NCBI RefSeq assembly: GCF_009687865.1 | Contig: NZ_BLAE01000022.1 | Span: 1-64,000 of the forward strand | Origin: Acrocarpospora macrocephala | Lineage (GTDB): Bacteria > Actinomycetota > Actinomycetes > Streptosporangiales > Streptosporangiaceae | Direction of reading: 5' to 3' | Length of the DNA: 64,000 nt | Part shown: in pieces, positions 6,822 through 16,245 of the stretch | Layout: each line of letters starts with the position of its first letter | How positions within the stretch are numbered: position 1 is the stretch's first letter | The notes under the pieces: generated by a model | The model's input: only the letters and a program-made list of their open reading frames with translations | Told to the model about the DNA's origin: nothing | Database searches by the model: none | Program-made: the position numbers and the translations under genes

Positions 6822-7943
6822 GTGCGTCTACTGGCGTTCCTCGCCGCCCTTGTTGTCACGCTCCTCGCCGCGGCTCCGGCGCAGGCGCACGTCCGCGCGA
6901 CCACGGTCGCGGTCGACCTGCGCGGCCAGGGCGACGGCGTCACGGCCGTCGTCGACGTGGAGTACGACGTCCTGGCCCGGCTGCTGGGTCTCGACGGTGT
7001 CCTGAGCCCGGACGCGGACGGCGCCGCCGTCGAGGTGCCGACCGAGGTGCGGCGCGGTTCGCTGGACGCGCACGCGAGCGACGTGGCCGGGTACGTCGGC
7101 GAAGGGCTGCGCCTGAGCCGCAGCTCGATCGGGTGCACCGCGGCGGACGGCGCCCGCGTCGAACTCGCCGACTCCGGCGCGGTGCGGATCGCGCTTGCCT
7201 ACGACTGCCCGGCGTCCGGCGCGCTCACCGTCCGCAGCGACATCTTCCGCGCCTCCGACGGCGTCGTCGACGACACCCGCACGATCGTGGCCTACGACGT
7301 CGACGGCCTCCGCGGTTCGACGTTGCTCGACACCGCCCACACCAGCGTCACGGTGGGCAACACCGACCTGCTCAGCGAGATCCCGCGGTTCGTCCGGCTC
7401 GGGGCGGAGCACCTGCTCTTCGGGCTCGACCACGTGTTGTTCCTGCTGGCGCTGCTGCTGGGCGCGAAGCGGCTGCGCGACGTGGTCGAGGTCGCCACGG
7501 CCTTCACGGTCGCGCACTCGGTGACCCTGGTGCTGGCCGCGATCGGCTGGGTCGGCGTGCCCGGGTGGATCGTCGAGCCGCTCATCGCGCTGTCGATCGC
7601 GTTCGTCGCGCTCGACAACCTGCTCTCGCCGAGGACGAGCCACCGGCTGCCCGTGGTCTTCGGCTTCGGGCTGCTGCACGGGCTCGGCTTCGCGGACGCG
7701 CTCAGCGTCGACGGGCCGCTGTCGGCCTCGACGCTGGCCGGCCTGGTCTCCTTCAACGTCGGCATCGAACTCGCCCAGTTGACGATCATCGCGCTCGCCT
7801 TCCCGGCGCTGCTGTTCCTGCGCAGGGCCGCGACCAGGCCGGTCGCCGCCCGCGCTCTGACGCTCGGCACCGTCGCGGCGGCCGTCGCCGTCGCCGGTGC
7901 CGGTCTGGTCTGGTTCGTGGAACGCTCCCCGCTTCTGACCTGA
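6822..7943 (+). CDS. HupE/UreJ-like membrane protein with secreted N-terminal domain
   Basis: GTG at 6822 gives 373 residues beginning with a signal peptide (VRLLAFLAALVVTLLAAAPAQA). Residues 23-195 form an extracellular beta-rich domain. The C-terminal half has about six or seven helices starting with the family motif EHLLFGLDHVLFLLALLLG and HSVTLVLAAIG, typical of HupE/UreJ_2 proteins. Classical HupE and UreJ move nickel; this variant with an extracytoplasmic domain is widespread and its substrate is not established. A longer frame to ATG 6726 exists, but its N-terminus would hide the signal peptide. It is 33 bp upstream of the phosphoesterase gene, so the two may be co-transcribed. Confidence 0.8.
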   Translation: MRLLAFLAALVVTLLAAAPAQAHVRATTVAVDLRGQGDGVTAVVDVEYDVLARLLGLDGVLSPDADGAAVEVPTEVRRGSLDAHASDVAGYVGEGLRLSRSSIGCTAADGARVELADSGAVRIALAYDCPASGALTVRSDIFRASDGVVDDTRTIVAYDVDGLRGSTLLDTAHTSVTVGNTDLLSEIPRFVRLGAEHLLFGLDHVLFLLALLLGAKRLRDVVEVATAFTVAHSVTLVLAAIGWVGVPGWIVEPLIALSIAFVALDNLLSPRTSHRLPVVFGFGLLHGLGFADALSVDGPLSASTLAGLVSFNVGIELAQLTIIALAFPALLFLRRAATRPVAARALTLGTVAAAVAVAGAGLVWFVERSPLLT

Positions 7944-7976
7944 CACCCACCTCTCCTCACCCCCCGAAGGATCCTG

Positions 7977-10900
7977 ATGTCCGCGTTAACATGGACGCGC
8001 GCGCGCCTGCGCGTCGTCCTGTACACCGTCACGCTGGGGCTCGCCGCCAGTGTCGTGGCGGGCCCGCTCACGTCGTACGCGGCGCACGCCATCGACCCGC
8101 CAGAGGCCACCGTCAGCGGCGTCGTGTACGTCGACGCCAACGGCGACGGCCAGCGCAACCCCGGCGAGGCCGGCCTGGCCGGCGTGCGCGTCTCCGACGG
8201 CGCGGCCGCCACCACGACCGCCGCCGACGGCTCCTACTCACTGACGATCTCCACCGACCGTCGCACGACGGACATCGTGTGGGCCGGCCAGCCGCGGGGC
8301 TACCGGTTCGGCCTGGACCAGTACAAGGAGCCGAGATTCTGGGCCAACCTCGGCCAGCTCGCCGACGACGCCACGCCGACCGCGGACTTCGCGCTCGTCC
8401 GTGACCGCCTCTCCGACGGCGACACCTTCTCCTGGGCCAACATCGCCGACCCGCACGTCAACGCACAGCTGCCCGACCAGATCCGCGAGATCAACTCCAC
8501 CGGCACCGACCTGCGCTTCATCGCGGTCAGCGGCGACCTCACCAACGACGCCAGCCAGGGGCAGTTCGACACCTATCGTCGCGGCACCCAGCAGTCGGCC
8601 GTCGGCGTGTGGCCGGCCGTCGGCAACCACGAGTACGCGAGCGGGTCGGCGTACGCGGACAGGATCGACAACTACCGCAAGAACGTCGGTCCGGAGTGGT
8701 ACTCGTTCAACTACGGCAACCGGCACTTCGTGGTGCTCGAGAACAACGGCTCCGCGCCGTTCGACGAGGAGCTGAACTGGCTCAAGGACGACCTCGCCGC
8801 GAGCGTCCCGCTCGACGACGACCCGAGTAACGACATCGAGGTCGTCGTCCTCACCCACCAGCCGATGAACGTCCCGTTCGGCTCGCCGTCGACGTACGAC
8901 GCCTTCGGTGACGTGCTCGAGCAGTACAAGGCGCAGCTGATCCTGGTCGGCCACGAGCACTCCAACCACGTCGAGAACAACTCGGCGTTCGCCTCGACCG
9001 CCAAGCACATCCAGACCGTGTCGAGCTCGTACACGATCGACAACGCGCCCCGCGGCTTCCGCTACATCCACATGGCGGGCCCGGGCTTCGACAACCCGTT
9101 CCGGATGTACGGCGAGAACGAGCGCATCACCATCGTCAACCCCGCGCCGGGCTCGAAGGTGCCGGCCGCGGGGATGCCGGACGTCCAGATCAACGCCTAC
9201 GACACCGGCGACGAGGTCGTCTCGGCGCGCTTCCAGATCGCCGGCGACAAGAACTGGAGGCCGCTGTACCGCAGCGGTGAGTTCACCTGGCGCGGCAACC
9301 TGCCCAACAGCCAGCAGACGCCCGGTGCGCACAGGATCGACGTGCAGGTGGTCGACGCGACGGGCAAGACCTGGACCAAGTCGGCGGACTTCACCCTCAC
9401 CAGCGAGCCAGAGCTCAAGCCGGTCGCCGGTGGTGACTGGGACCAGCACCACGGCGACCAGTCCCACTCCGGTGTCGCGCCGGCGCAGGAGGCGGGCCGC
9501 CGCCTCGCCTGGAGCTTCCGCACCGAAGGCACCTTCCTCACCGGGTCGCCGGTCATCCACGACGGCGTCGTCTACGCGGGCACCCGCGACGAGAACGGCG
9601 ACGGCAACAGCCGGATCCACGCCGTCCGGCTCAAGAACGGCAGGGAGCTGTGGAACGTCGAGGTGCCGCAGTCGATCCACGGCAGCCTCGCCTACGGTGA
9701 CGGCCTGATCTTCGCGCCGACCCTCGGCTCGGAGCTCTACGCCGTCGACGCGGAGAGCGGCAAGCTGCGCTGGAAGGCCGTGCCGGAGCAGGCGCCGGCC
9801 CCGAACAACCAGCGCACCTACGGCTACTACTCGCCGGCAGTCTCCGGCCACACCGTGCTCTGGCCCTACCAGACCCGCTTCGGCATCGGCAGCCAGGGCG
9901 TCCTCAAGGCGCTCGACACCCGCACCGGGCAGCAGATCTGGGCCTCCCCGATGTCCGGTGCGACCATGAGCGACGGCACGCCCGCCGTCCTGGACGGCAC
10001 CGTGTACGTCGGCAACGAGACCGCCGACCGCGTGCTCGCCTACGACCTGGCCACCGGCGCCCGCAAGTGGACCGGAGCCGAGTCGCTCGGCAGCTGGCAG
10101 GACGGCGTGCCGACCGCGGCCGAGGGCAAGGTCTTCATCGGCGCCAACAACGGCATGGTCGCGCGTGACGCCAAGACCGGCGCGACGCTGTGGACCTACC
10201 AGAGCCCGCGTTCCTCGCTCGTCTCGAGCGGCTCGACCCCGAGCGCCGCGGCCGTCAAGGACGGCGTCGTCTACATGGGCTTCCCGAGCGGCGCCGTCGT
10301 CGCCCTCGACGCCCAGACCGGCAACGTCTTCTGGGAGCGGGTGCTGCCCGGCGACATCTACCACGGTGGCGTCATGTCCAGCCCGGTCGTGGCCGGCGAC
10401 ACGCTCTTCGTCGGCGCCAACAACGGCAGGTTCTACGCCCTGGCCACCGACACCGGCCAGATCCTGTGGAGTCACGAGATCGGCACCTGGGTGGGCGCCG
10501 GCCCGGCCGTCAGCGGCAACACCGTCGTGGCGGGCGCCTGGGACGGCAACCTGTACGCCTACGTGCCGGGCGGCGAGTCCGCGCCGCGCTGGGCGACGGT
10601 GACCGGCACGGTCAGCGACGCGGAGACGGGCGCTCCGATCGCCGGCGCGAAGGTCACCGCCGTCGCCGCCGGTCAGGACACCGCGGTGACCAGCACCGAC
10701 GCTAAGGGCCACTACCGGATCGGCCTGCCGGTGTCGACCTGGACCGTCACGGCGGCCAAGCGCGGCCTGATCGCCGACGACCGCTCGACGGCCGGCGTCA
10801 CGGTCGGCGCCACCGGCAACACGACGGCCGACCTGAAGCTGATCAAGGTGACCCACCCGGTCGCCGGCAAGTCGACGTACGCGCCGGACTACGGCAACGG

Positions 10901-12695
10901 CAGCACGCGCACGGACGTCGTCACGGGCAAGGAGTACTACTACCTGGCCAACGACAAGATCCGGGCGTCCGTGACGCCATACGCCGCCGGCAACAACGGT
11001 GTCGGCGGCAACAACGGCGTCGGCGGTCTGGGCCAGGGCGCGCTGTCGGACCTCATGCTCAACGACGCCAACGGCGCCGAGACCCTGGACTGGGGCGAGA
11101 TGCTGCTGCGTCCGAGCCTCACGCCGCCCGACTCGTGGGACCGGCCGAACGACCAGCTCGACCTGCCCGACCTCGTGGTCGACGGCACCGCCGTGGTGGG
11201 CAACGGTCAGTACCGGGCGAACCCGGCCATCAAGGCGCAGGTCCGCTACGAGACCCTGCCCGACGCTCCGATCGTGAAGATGACGGTCACGCTGACCAAC
11301 ACCGGCACGGCGGGCTACCAGGGCTACTTCAACTACATGATCGACCCCGACAGCTCGGTCGACAACGGCCGGATCCCCGGGTTCAGCGGCGTCAACCCGG
11401 GTCTGAAGACCTCGGGCTGGACCGGGAACTACGTCTACGTCGGTGCTGACGCGGCCACCACGAACGGCCAGGCCGCCCACGGTCTCGCGTGGGCACTGGA
11501 CACGCCGGCCGCAGTCGGCGCGTACGGCTACGTCGAGGGTCTCTACTACGACGCCACGATGGCGCCCGGTGCCACCAAGCAGTTCAGCTTCTACCACCTG
11601 ACCGACTACGCGACCGCCGGTGGCGACCCCACCCGCACCATCGCGAAGTGGGCCGACGAGATCGACCTGCACGACGCGGCCGTCCCGGACGCCGCCCGCG
11701 CGGCCGGCACGATCACCGCGGGCGGCGCCGCCGTCCCCGGCGCCCGGGTCGCCCTCGAGCAGGCCGGCACGGTGGTCGCGACCACGAGCACCGACGCCCA
11801 GGGCAAGTACCTCGCCAAGGCCCCGACCGGTCAGTACGACGTCCGGGTGTCCAAGCTGGGCTACCAGACGGCCACCGGCACGGTCACCGTGCCGGCGACG
11901 GGCAGCGGCGTCGCCGACGTCGCGCTGAGCCCGGTCACGGTCGAGGCGAGCTACGGTAAGCAGATCGGCTCGGGTCTGGTCGAAGCGGGCTCCAGCGACG
12001 TCATGCTCGAGAACGACAAGCTCTCGATGGCGATCGCCGACGCCTACAACGATTCGCAGCTCTCCGGCGGCACCCGCGGCAAGCCGGTCGACATCGCCGT
12101 CCGCGGCATGGCCGACCAGTTCGACTGGATCAACCTGCCCTACGTCTCGGCGACCCAGCCGACCGGCGGTAGCGCGTGGGACATCCGGTCGGTGGCGGCG
12201 ACCGGTGTCCAGATCGTCCAGGCGACCGGCGACAAGGCCGTCGTCCGGGTGTCCGGGCCGGTCAACGGCTTCACGGGTCTGACGGCGACGACGACGTACA
12301 CGCTGAAGCCGGGCGACAATTTCGCCACGGTCTCGACGGAGTTGAGCAACTCCGGCTCGGCTCCACTCAGCGTGTGGACCGGTGACGCGATGGACCACGA
12401 CGCGGCCGGCCAGGCCAGTGTCATCCCGGGCGCCGGCATCGTGACGCCGGGTGCGACGGCGGCGTACGCCCCGACCAAGCCGTACATCGGCATGACCGGA
12501 ACCGACCCGCAGGTCTTCGGTCTCGTCTACGGCACGCCGGCCAGCGCCTTCGACGTCTACGCCGCGGGCAACTGGGTGATGACCCGGTTCAACGTCGACG
12601 TGCCGGCGGGCGGCTCCTACACCCTCACCCGCAAGCTCGTCGTCACCCCGGGCACCGACGCGGTGAGCATCCTCGACGGAGTGTCCGCACCGTAA
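7977..12695 (+). CDS. Giant secreted metallophosphoesterase fused to a PQQ-type beta-propeller and carboxypeptidase-regulatory domains
   Basis: A 1572-residue secreted protein with a signal sequence in the first 38 residues. Residues 42-140 are an SdrD-B-like fold (VSGVVYVDANGDGQRNPGEAG). A calcineurin-type phosphoesterase follows with all metal motifs: DPH (158-160), GDLTND (186), GNHE (216-219), THQ (293) and GHEH (325-328). An Ig-like segment precedes a PQQ-type propeller, roughly 485-885, with blades such as GVVYAGTRDENGDG and LYAVDAESGKLRW. Two carboxypeptidase-regulatory modules (TGTVSDAETGAPIAGAKV; ITAGGAAVPGARVALEQAG) bracket a beta-rich region to the end. It likely hydrolyses phosphoesters outside the cell. 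Substrate unknown. Confidence 0.85.
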   Translation: MSALTWTRARLRVVLYTVTLGLAASVVAGPLTSYAAHAIDPPEATVSGVVYVDANGDGQRNPGEAGLAGVRVSDGAAATTTAADGSYSLTISTDRRTTDIVWAGQPRGYRFGLDQYKEPRFWANLGQLADDATPTADFALVRDRLSDGDTFSWANIADPHVNAQLPDQIREINSTGTDLRFIAVSGDLTNDASQGQFDTYRRGTQQSAVGVWPAVGNHEYASGSAYADRIDNYRKNVGPEWYSFNYGNRHFVVLENNGSAPFDEELNWLKDDLAASVPLDDDPSNDIEVVVLTHQPMNVPFGSPSTYDAFGDVLEQYKAQLILVGHEHSNHVENNSAFASTAKHIQTVSSSYTIDNAPRGFRYIHMAGPGFDNPFRMYGENERITIVNPAPGSKVPAAGMPDVQINAYDTGDEVVSARFQIAGDKNWRPLYRSGEFTWRGNLPNSQQTPGAHRIDVQVVDATGKTWTKSADFTLTSEPELKPVAGGDWDQHHGDQSHSGVAPAQEAGRRLAWSFRTEGTFLTGSPVIHDGVVYAGTRDENGDGNSRIHAVRLKNGRELWNVEVPQSIHGSLAYGDGLIFAPTLGSELYAVDAESGKLRWKAVPEQAPAPNNQRTYGYYSPAVSGHTVLWPYQTRFGIGSQGVLKALDTRTGQQIWASPMSGATMSDGTPAVLDGTVYVGNETADRVLAYDLATGARKWTGAESLGSWQDGVPTAAEGKVFIGANNGMVARDAKTGATLWTYQSPRSSLVSSGSTPSAAAVKDGVVYMGFPSGAVVALDAQTGNVFWERVLPGDIYHGGVMSSPVVAGDTLFVGANNGRFYALATDTGQILWSHEIGTWVGAGPAVSGNTVVAGAWDGNLYAYVPGGESAPRWATVTGTVSDAETGAPIAGAKVTAVAAGQDTAVTSTDAKGHYRIGLPVSTWTVTAAKRGLIADDRSTAGVTVGATGNTTADLKLIKVTHPVAGKSTYAPDYGNGSTRTDVVTGKEYYYLANDKIRASVTPYAAGNNGVGGNNGVGGLGQGALSDLMLNDANGAETLDWGEMLLRPSLTPPDSWDRPNDQLDLPDLVVDGTAVVGNGQYRANPAIKAQVRYETLPDAPIVKMTVTLTNTGTAGYQGYFNYMIDPDSSVDNGRIPGFSGVNPGLKTSGWTGNYVYVGADAATTNGQAAHGLAWALDTPAAVGAYGYVEGLYYDATMAPGATKQFSFYHLTDYATAGGDPTRTIAKWADEIDLHDAAVPDAARAAGTITAGGAAVPGARVALEQAGTVVATTSTDAQGKYLAKAPTGQYDVRVSKLGYQTATGTVTVPATGSGVADVALSPVTVEASYGKQIGSGLVEAGSSDVMLENDKLSMAIADAYNDSQLSGGTRGKPVDIAVRGMADQFDWINLPYVSATQPTGGSAWDIRSVAATGVQIVQATGDKAVVRVSGPVNGFTGLTATTTYTLKPGDNFATVSTELSNSGSAPLSVWTGDAMDHDAAGQASVIPGAGIVTPGATAAYAPTKPYIGMTGTDPQVFGLVYGTPASAFDVYAAGNWVMTRFNVDVPAGGSYTLTRKLVVTPGTDAVSILDGVSAP

Positions 12696-12714
12696 CGCGC
12701 ACCCACCCCACCAC

Positions 12715-12747
12715 ATGGCCGGCCCGGAATCCAACCGGGCCGGCCAT
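12715..12747. terminator. Bidirectional terminator between convergent secreted-protein genes
   Basis: ATGGCCGGCCCGG (12715-12727) and CCGGGCCGGCCAT (12735-12747) form a perfect 13-bp stem with a 7-nt loop. It lies 19 nt after the phosphoesterase stop and 53 nt from the stop of the minus-strand SGNH gene. Confidence 0.8.
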
Positions 12748-12800
12748 GAGCCGTGGAGCGGGCGGCCGACATGAGAGAACGAGTACTCCCCCTGACGTCG

Positions 12801-15800
12801 TCAGCCCTTGCGGACCTGCCCATTGCCGTGCCAGGCCGTCACTGCACCGGCGGAGGTGGAGACCAGATAGTCGAAGCGGCGGTCACCGTTGACGTCCTCC
12901 AGGAAGACCTGATCACGGGTCGCCCCGACGCCGGTCGCGATCTCACCCTGGATGAGCCAGTTCGGACCCCCGCTACCCCGGTTGTTCCGCCAGGCCCAGA
13001 TCCGCCCTCGATCGTTGACCGACAGGTAGTCGTCGCGGCCGTCACCGTCGATGTCGGCAAAGGTGATCATCGAATTGTGCAGGCCGATGCCCGAGGCGAT
13101 CTCACCCCATTCGGTCCATATCTTGGAGGGGAAGGCGTTGCCCCAGGCGCGTACCTGTCCCTGGGGCCCGACCATCAGGTAGTCGTCGCGGCCGTCGCCG
13201 TCGATGTCGGCGAACCGTAACCCTTCCCGTGTCCCGCCCGGTACACCGGCGGCGACCTCGCCCCATGGGGTCCATATCTTGGAGGGGAAGGCGTTGCCCC
13301 AGGCGCGTACCCGTCCCTGCGGGTCGACGAGGAGGTAGTCGTCGCGGCCGTCACCGTTGAGGTCGGCGAACCGCAACTCCTCCCGCGTCCCGCCCGGTAC
13401 ACCGGCGGCGACCTCGCCCCATTCGGTCCAAATCACGGAGGGGAGTCTGTTGCCCCAGGCGCGTACCCGTCCCTGCGGGTCGACCATCAGGTAGTCCGCC
13501 TTGCCGTCAGCGTTGAGGTCGGCGAACCGCAACCCCTCCAGCGTCCCGCCCGATACACCGGCGGCGATCATGCCTTGAGGATCCCAGCGCTCGGGCCCGG
13601 CGAACCGCTCGCCCATCCACGCCCAGACCTGCCCGGCGGCGTTGATCGTCAGATAGTCGGCGTTGCCGTCGCCGTCGACGTCCGCGAACTCGACGTTCTC
13701 CCTGGACACCCCGGCACCGGAGGCGATCTCACCCTGGACCAGCCATGGCTCGCCACCGGACTGGCCGAAGGTGTTGAGCCAGGCCCGCACCTTCCCCTGC
13801 GCGTTCACGACCAGGTAGTCGTCGCGGCTGTCACCGTCGAGGTCGGTGAACCGCACCTCCTGAGGGGTCGCTCCGACACCCCAGGCGACGACGCCCAATT
13901 CGGTCCATATCTTGGAGGGGAGTTTGTTACCCCAGGCGCGTACCTGTCCCTGCGGGCCGACCATCAGGTAGTCGTCTGCGCCGTCACCGTCGATGTCAGC
14001 GAACCGCAATCCCTCTCGCGTCCCGCCCGGTACACCGGCGGCGACCTCGCCCCATGGGGTCCATATCTTGGAGGGGAAGGCGTTGCCCCAGGCGCGTACC
14101 CGTCCCTGCGGGTCGACGAGGAGGTAGTCGTCGCGGCCGTCACCGTTGAGGTCGGCGAACCGCAACTCCTCCCGCGTCCCGCCCGGTACCCCGGCGGCGA
14201 CCTCGCCCCATTCGTTCCAAATCACGGAGGGGAGTTTGTTGCCCCAGGCGCGTACCCGTCCCTGCGGGTCGACCATCAGGTAGTCGTCGCGGCCGTCGCC
14301 GTCGATGTCGGCGAACCGCAACTCCTCCCGCGTCCCGCCAGGCACCCCGGCGGCGATCATGCCCCCAAATCGCTCAAATCGGTTCCAGCCGTCCATGCCG
14401 GCGACCGAAGGGTCTTCAGGGGGCGTCGAGCCGCACGCTCCGGGAACGCCGTTCTTGGCGGTCAGGAAGCCGCCCGACCGTAGGACGGCGCTGATCGTCT
14501 TGTCGAAGGCCACGGCCATCTTCCGGTAGCCGTTGGCGTTCGGATGCAGGGAGTCGGTCATGTCTCCCGGTGTGACCGCGCTCATGTCGACCAAGTGCAC
14601 GCCCCGGCCCGCGGCCTGGAAGTCGGCGACGATGCCCGGGATCGCCGCGTTGTACTGCTGGATGCGATTCATGATCGCCGGTGTCGTCGACGGAATGAGA
14701 GTGGAGACCAGGACCGTGGTCTCCGGGCCGGCGGCGAGGATCTGGCGGATGAGGCCGCGCAGCCGTTCGGGGGCGCCCGCCACATCGATGTTGCGGTCCA
14801 TGTCGTTGGTGCCGATGTGCAGCGTGACGACGTTCGGCCGGTATTCACGCATCGTGCAGGACGTGATTCCGCTGATCTGGCTGATCGTCCAGCCCTGATG
14901 CCCCTCGTTGTCCCGGTCCGCCAATTGGCCGGTTCGCTGGGCGCCGACGTAGTCGAGACGGTCGACGTCATCGGCGAGGAGAAGACCCCACAACTGGGCC
15001 CGGTAGCTGGAGCTGTCCGGCGTCCCGTCTCCGTAGGTGATCGAGTCACCCAACGGCAGGACCCGGAGATTCACCGCGGGAGGGCCAAGCTGGCTCAACG
15101 CGTCGAGGAGACCTTGGCCGAACGTACGGGTTTCGGTGACCATTTTCGCGCCGAATTGCTGCATCTGACGGCCGACTCCCTCCCAGAAGCCTGTGAACGA
15201 TCTGCCTGTCGCGACGATCCACGCGCCCGCCGACCCGAACCATCCCGGTAACACCGTCCCGGCGAATGTATTGATCCCTCCCTCCCAGCCGATCGCTTGC
15301 ACCGCCCCGAACATGGCCTTCCCAAGCGCGTTCCCCCAGGCTCTCCAGTCCGTCTCACGGCCCTGGGTGAAGATCACGATCGCCTGGTAGACGAACGTCT
15401 GCATGAAACCGCCCATGGCCGCGCAGAACACGATGGCGGGGAGAGCCGCCGTGCCGCCGCTGCCGGCGGCGAAAGCGCCGACGCATATGGAGCGGAGCAC
15501 GATTCCCAGGAGAAGGGTGGCACCGTAAACCAGTACGTCCTCCCACCAGCTCAGGTCGTTGGCCTGAACGGCGTCGGCCTCGATGGTGAGCGACAGCGTG
15601 GGACCCGACAGGGAGAGGTAGCCGTCGAAGTCCCGCTCCACCATGAAGTCCGGGCCCCCCGGAAGAACAAGCGGGTAGAGATCGGACTGCTCCCGCATCG
15701 CGTCGCTCAGGAGAGCATGACGGTTGTTGAGATCGTCCAGCAGGCCCTGGAGTTGGGCGCGGTCGACGTTATCGGACAGCCGGTAGGTCATCGTGTAGGT

Positions 15801-15956
15801 GGTGGGCAGGCTCTCGGCCGCTTGAGCCGGCTGCGCCAGATTCACCACCAGCGAGACCATGACCATGATCGCGACCGCTAATCGACGCCACCCGCGAGAT
15901 CGGGGCGGCCGCCAATGTCCCCGCGCTCCGACGTTGCCGACCAAACTGACAGCCAT
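12801..15956 (-). CDS. Secreted SGNH/GDSL hydrolase with ten FG-GAP/VCBS-type repeats
   Basis: The ATG at 15956 follows GGAGG by 4 nt and gives 1051 residues; ATGs at 15986 and 15971 are less well placed. Residues 1-47 are a long signal segment ending AQPAQA. Residues about 141-196 hold two hydrophobic helices. The SGNH domain has block I LPLGDSITYG (Ser305), IGTNDMD (Asn384) and the DSLHP dyad (Asp468, His471), so it should be an active esterase or lipase. From about 533 to the end are ten repeats of about 50 residues with calcium-type loops such as DIDGDGRDDY, forming a propeller. Repeats 1-5 and 6-10 are duplicated copies. Confidence 0.85.
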   Translation of the reverse strand: MAVSLVGNVGARGHWRPPRSRGWRRLAVAIMVMVSLVVNLAQPAQAAESLPTTYTMTYRLSDNVDRAQLQGLLDDLNNRHALLSDAMREQSDLYPLVLPGGPDFMVERDFDGYLSLSGPTLSLTIEADAVQANDLSWWEDVLVYGATLLLGIVLRSICVGAFAAGSGGTAALPAIVFCAAMGGFMQTFVYQAIVIFTQGRETDWRAWGNALGKAMFGAVQAIGWEGGINTFAGTVLPGWFGSAGAWIVATGRSFTGFWEGVGRQMQQFGAKMVTETRTFGQGLLDALSQLGPPAVNLRVLPLGDSITYGDGTPDSSSYRAQLWGLLLADDVDRLDYVGAQRTGQLADRDNEGHQGWTISQISGITSCTMREYRPNVVTLHIGTNDMDRNIDVAGAPERLRGLIRQILAAGPETTVLVSTLIPSTTPAIMNRIQQYNAAIPGIVADFQAAGRGVHLVDMSAVTPGDMTDSLHPNANGYRKMAVAFDKTISAVLRSGGFLTAKNGVPGACGSTPPEDPSVAGMDGWNRFERFGGMIAAGVPGGTREELRFADIDGDGRDDYLMVDPQGRVRAWGNKLPSVIWNEWGEVAAGVPGGTREELRFADLNGDGRDDYLLVDPQGRVRAWGNAFPSKIWTPWGEVAAGVPGGTREGLRFADIDGDGADDYLMVGPQGQVRAWGNKLPSKIWTELGVVAWGVGATPQEVRFTDLDGDSRDDYLVVNAQGKVRAWLNTFGQSGGEPWLVQGEIASGAGVSRENVEFADVDGDGNADYLTINAAGQVWAWMGERFAGPERWDPQGMIAAGVSGGTLEGLRFADLNADGKADYLMVDPQGRVRAWGNRLPSVIWTEWGEVAAGVPGGTREELRFADLNGDGRDDYLLVDPQGRVRAWGNAFPSKIWTPWGEVAAGVPGGTREGLRFADIDGDGRDDYLMVGPQGQVRAWGNAFPSKIWTEWGEIASGIGLHNSMITFADIDGDGRDDYLSVNDRGRIWAWRNNRGSGGPNWLIQGEIATGVGATRDQVFLEDVNGDRRFDYLVSTSAGAVTAWHGNGQVRKG
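13207..14350 (-). repeat. Internal 789-bp segmental duplication coding five propeller repeats
   Basis: Long near-identical blocks recur 789 bp apart: the marker CCCCATGGGG starts at 13261 and 14050, and GGGTCGACGA at 13321 and 14110. The offset equals 263 codons, or five protein repeats. Protein repeats 1-3 match 6-8 almost exactly, while 4 versus 9 and 5 versus 10 have diverged but keep their diagnostic longer loops. Confidence 0.85.
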
Positions 15957-16019
15957 GCTGCCTCCATTCATGAAATCAAAGCCCATCGACGGAAATCGGG
16001 GGCTCTCGCGTAAACCTCA

Positions 16020-16074
16020 AAGGAGCACCGTGTGGTTTCCTGACAGCCCAGGCCGGGCCGACGGCCTGCTCCTT
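16020..16074 (-). other. Possible structured 5' leader of the SGNH hydrolase gene
   Basis: AAGGAGCA (16020-16027) is complementary to TGCTCCTT (16067-16074), and GGCC pairs nest inside. The element lies about 65-120 nt upstream of the SGNH start, on its transcript side. No riboswitch family is recognised. It could be part of the leader or a weak terminator of the upstream gene. Confidence 0.3.
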
Positions 16075-16133
16075 GTTTCGGCGGGTACCGCCCGGTCACA
16101 GCCAGGCTGATGTGATTACTCGATCGTGACCGC

Positions 16134-16180
16134 GGCCTCGCCGGGGGCAGATGCAACCTCTGTCCGCCCCCGGCGAGGCC
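16134..16180 (-). terminator. Terminator of the ricin-like secreted protein gene
   Basis: GGCCTCGCCGGGGGC (16134-16148) and GCCCCCGGCGAGGCC (16166-16180) form a perfect 15-bp stem, with AGA/TCT pairing inside the 17-nt loop. It sits 65 nt after the stop of the minus-strand gene at 16246. Confidence 0.75.
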
Positions 16181-16245
16181 GGAGTCAACACATCTTCACG
16201 CTCGTGCGACTCACCATGAGTTGCGCGGGGATCTCAGGCGGGTGT

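Noticed and set aside
8238-12734. 1498-residue minus-strand frame opposite the phosphoesterase gene
   Set aside because: Composition is low-complexity Val/Arg/Asp/Gly with no domain. It mirrors codon bias of the real plus-strand gene, which carries intact catalytic motifs.
13200-14350. CRISPR-like or satellite array suggested by regular repeats
   Set aside because: The repeats are coding, in frame, about 150 bp each, and translate into propeller blades.
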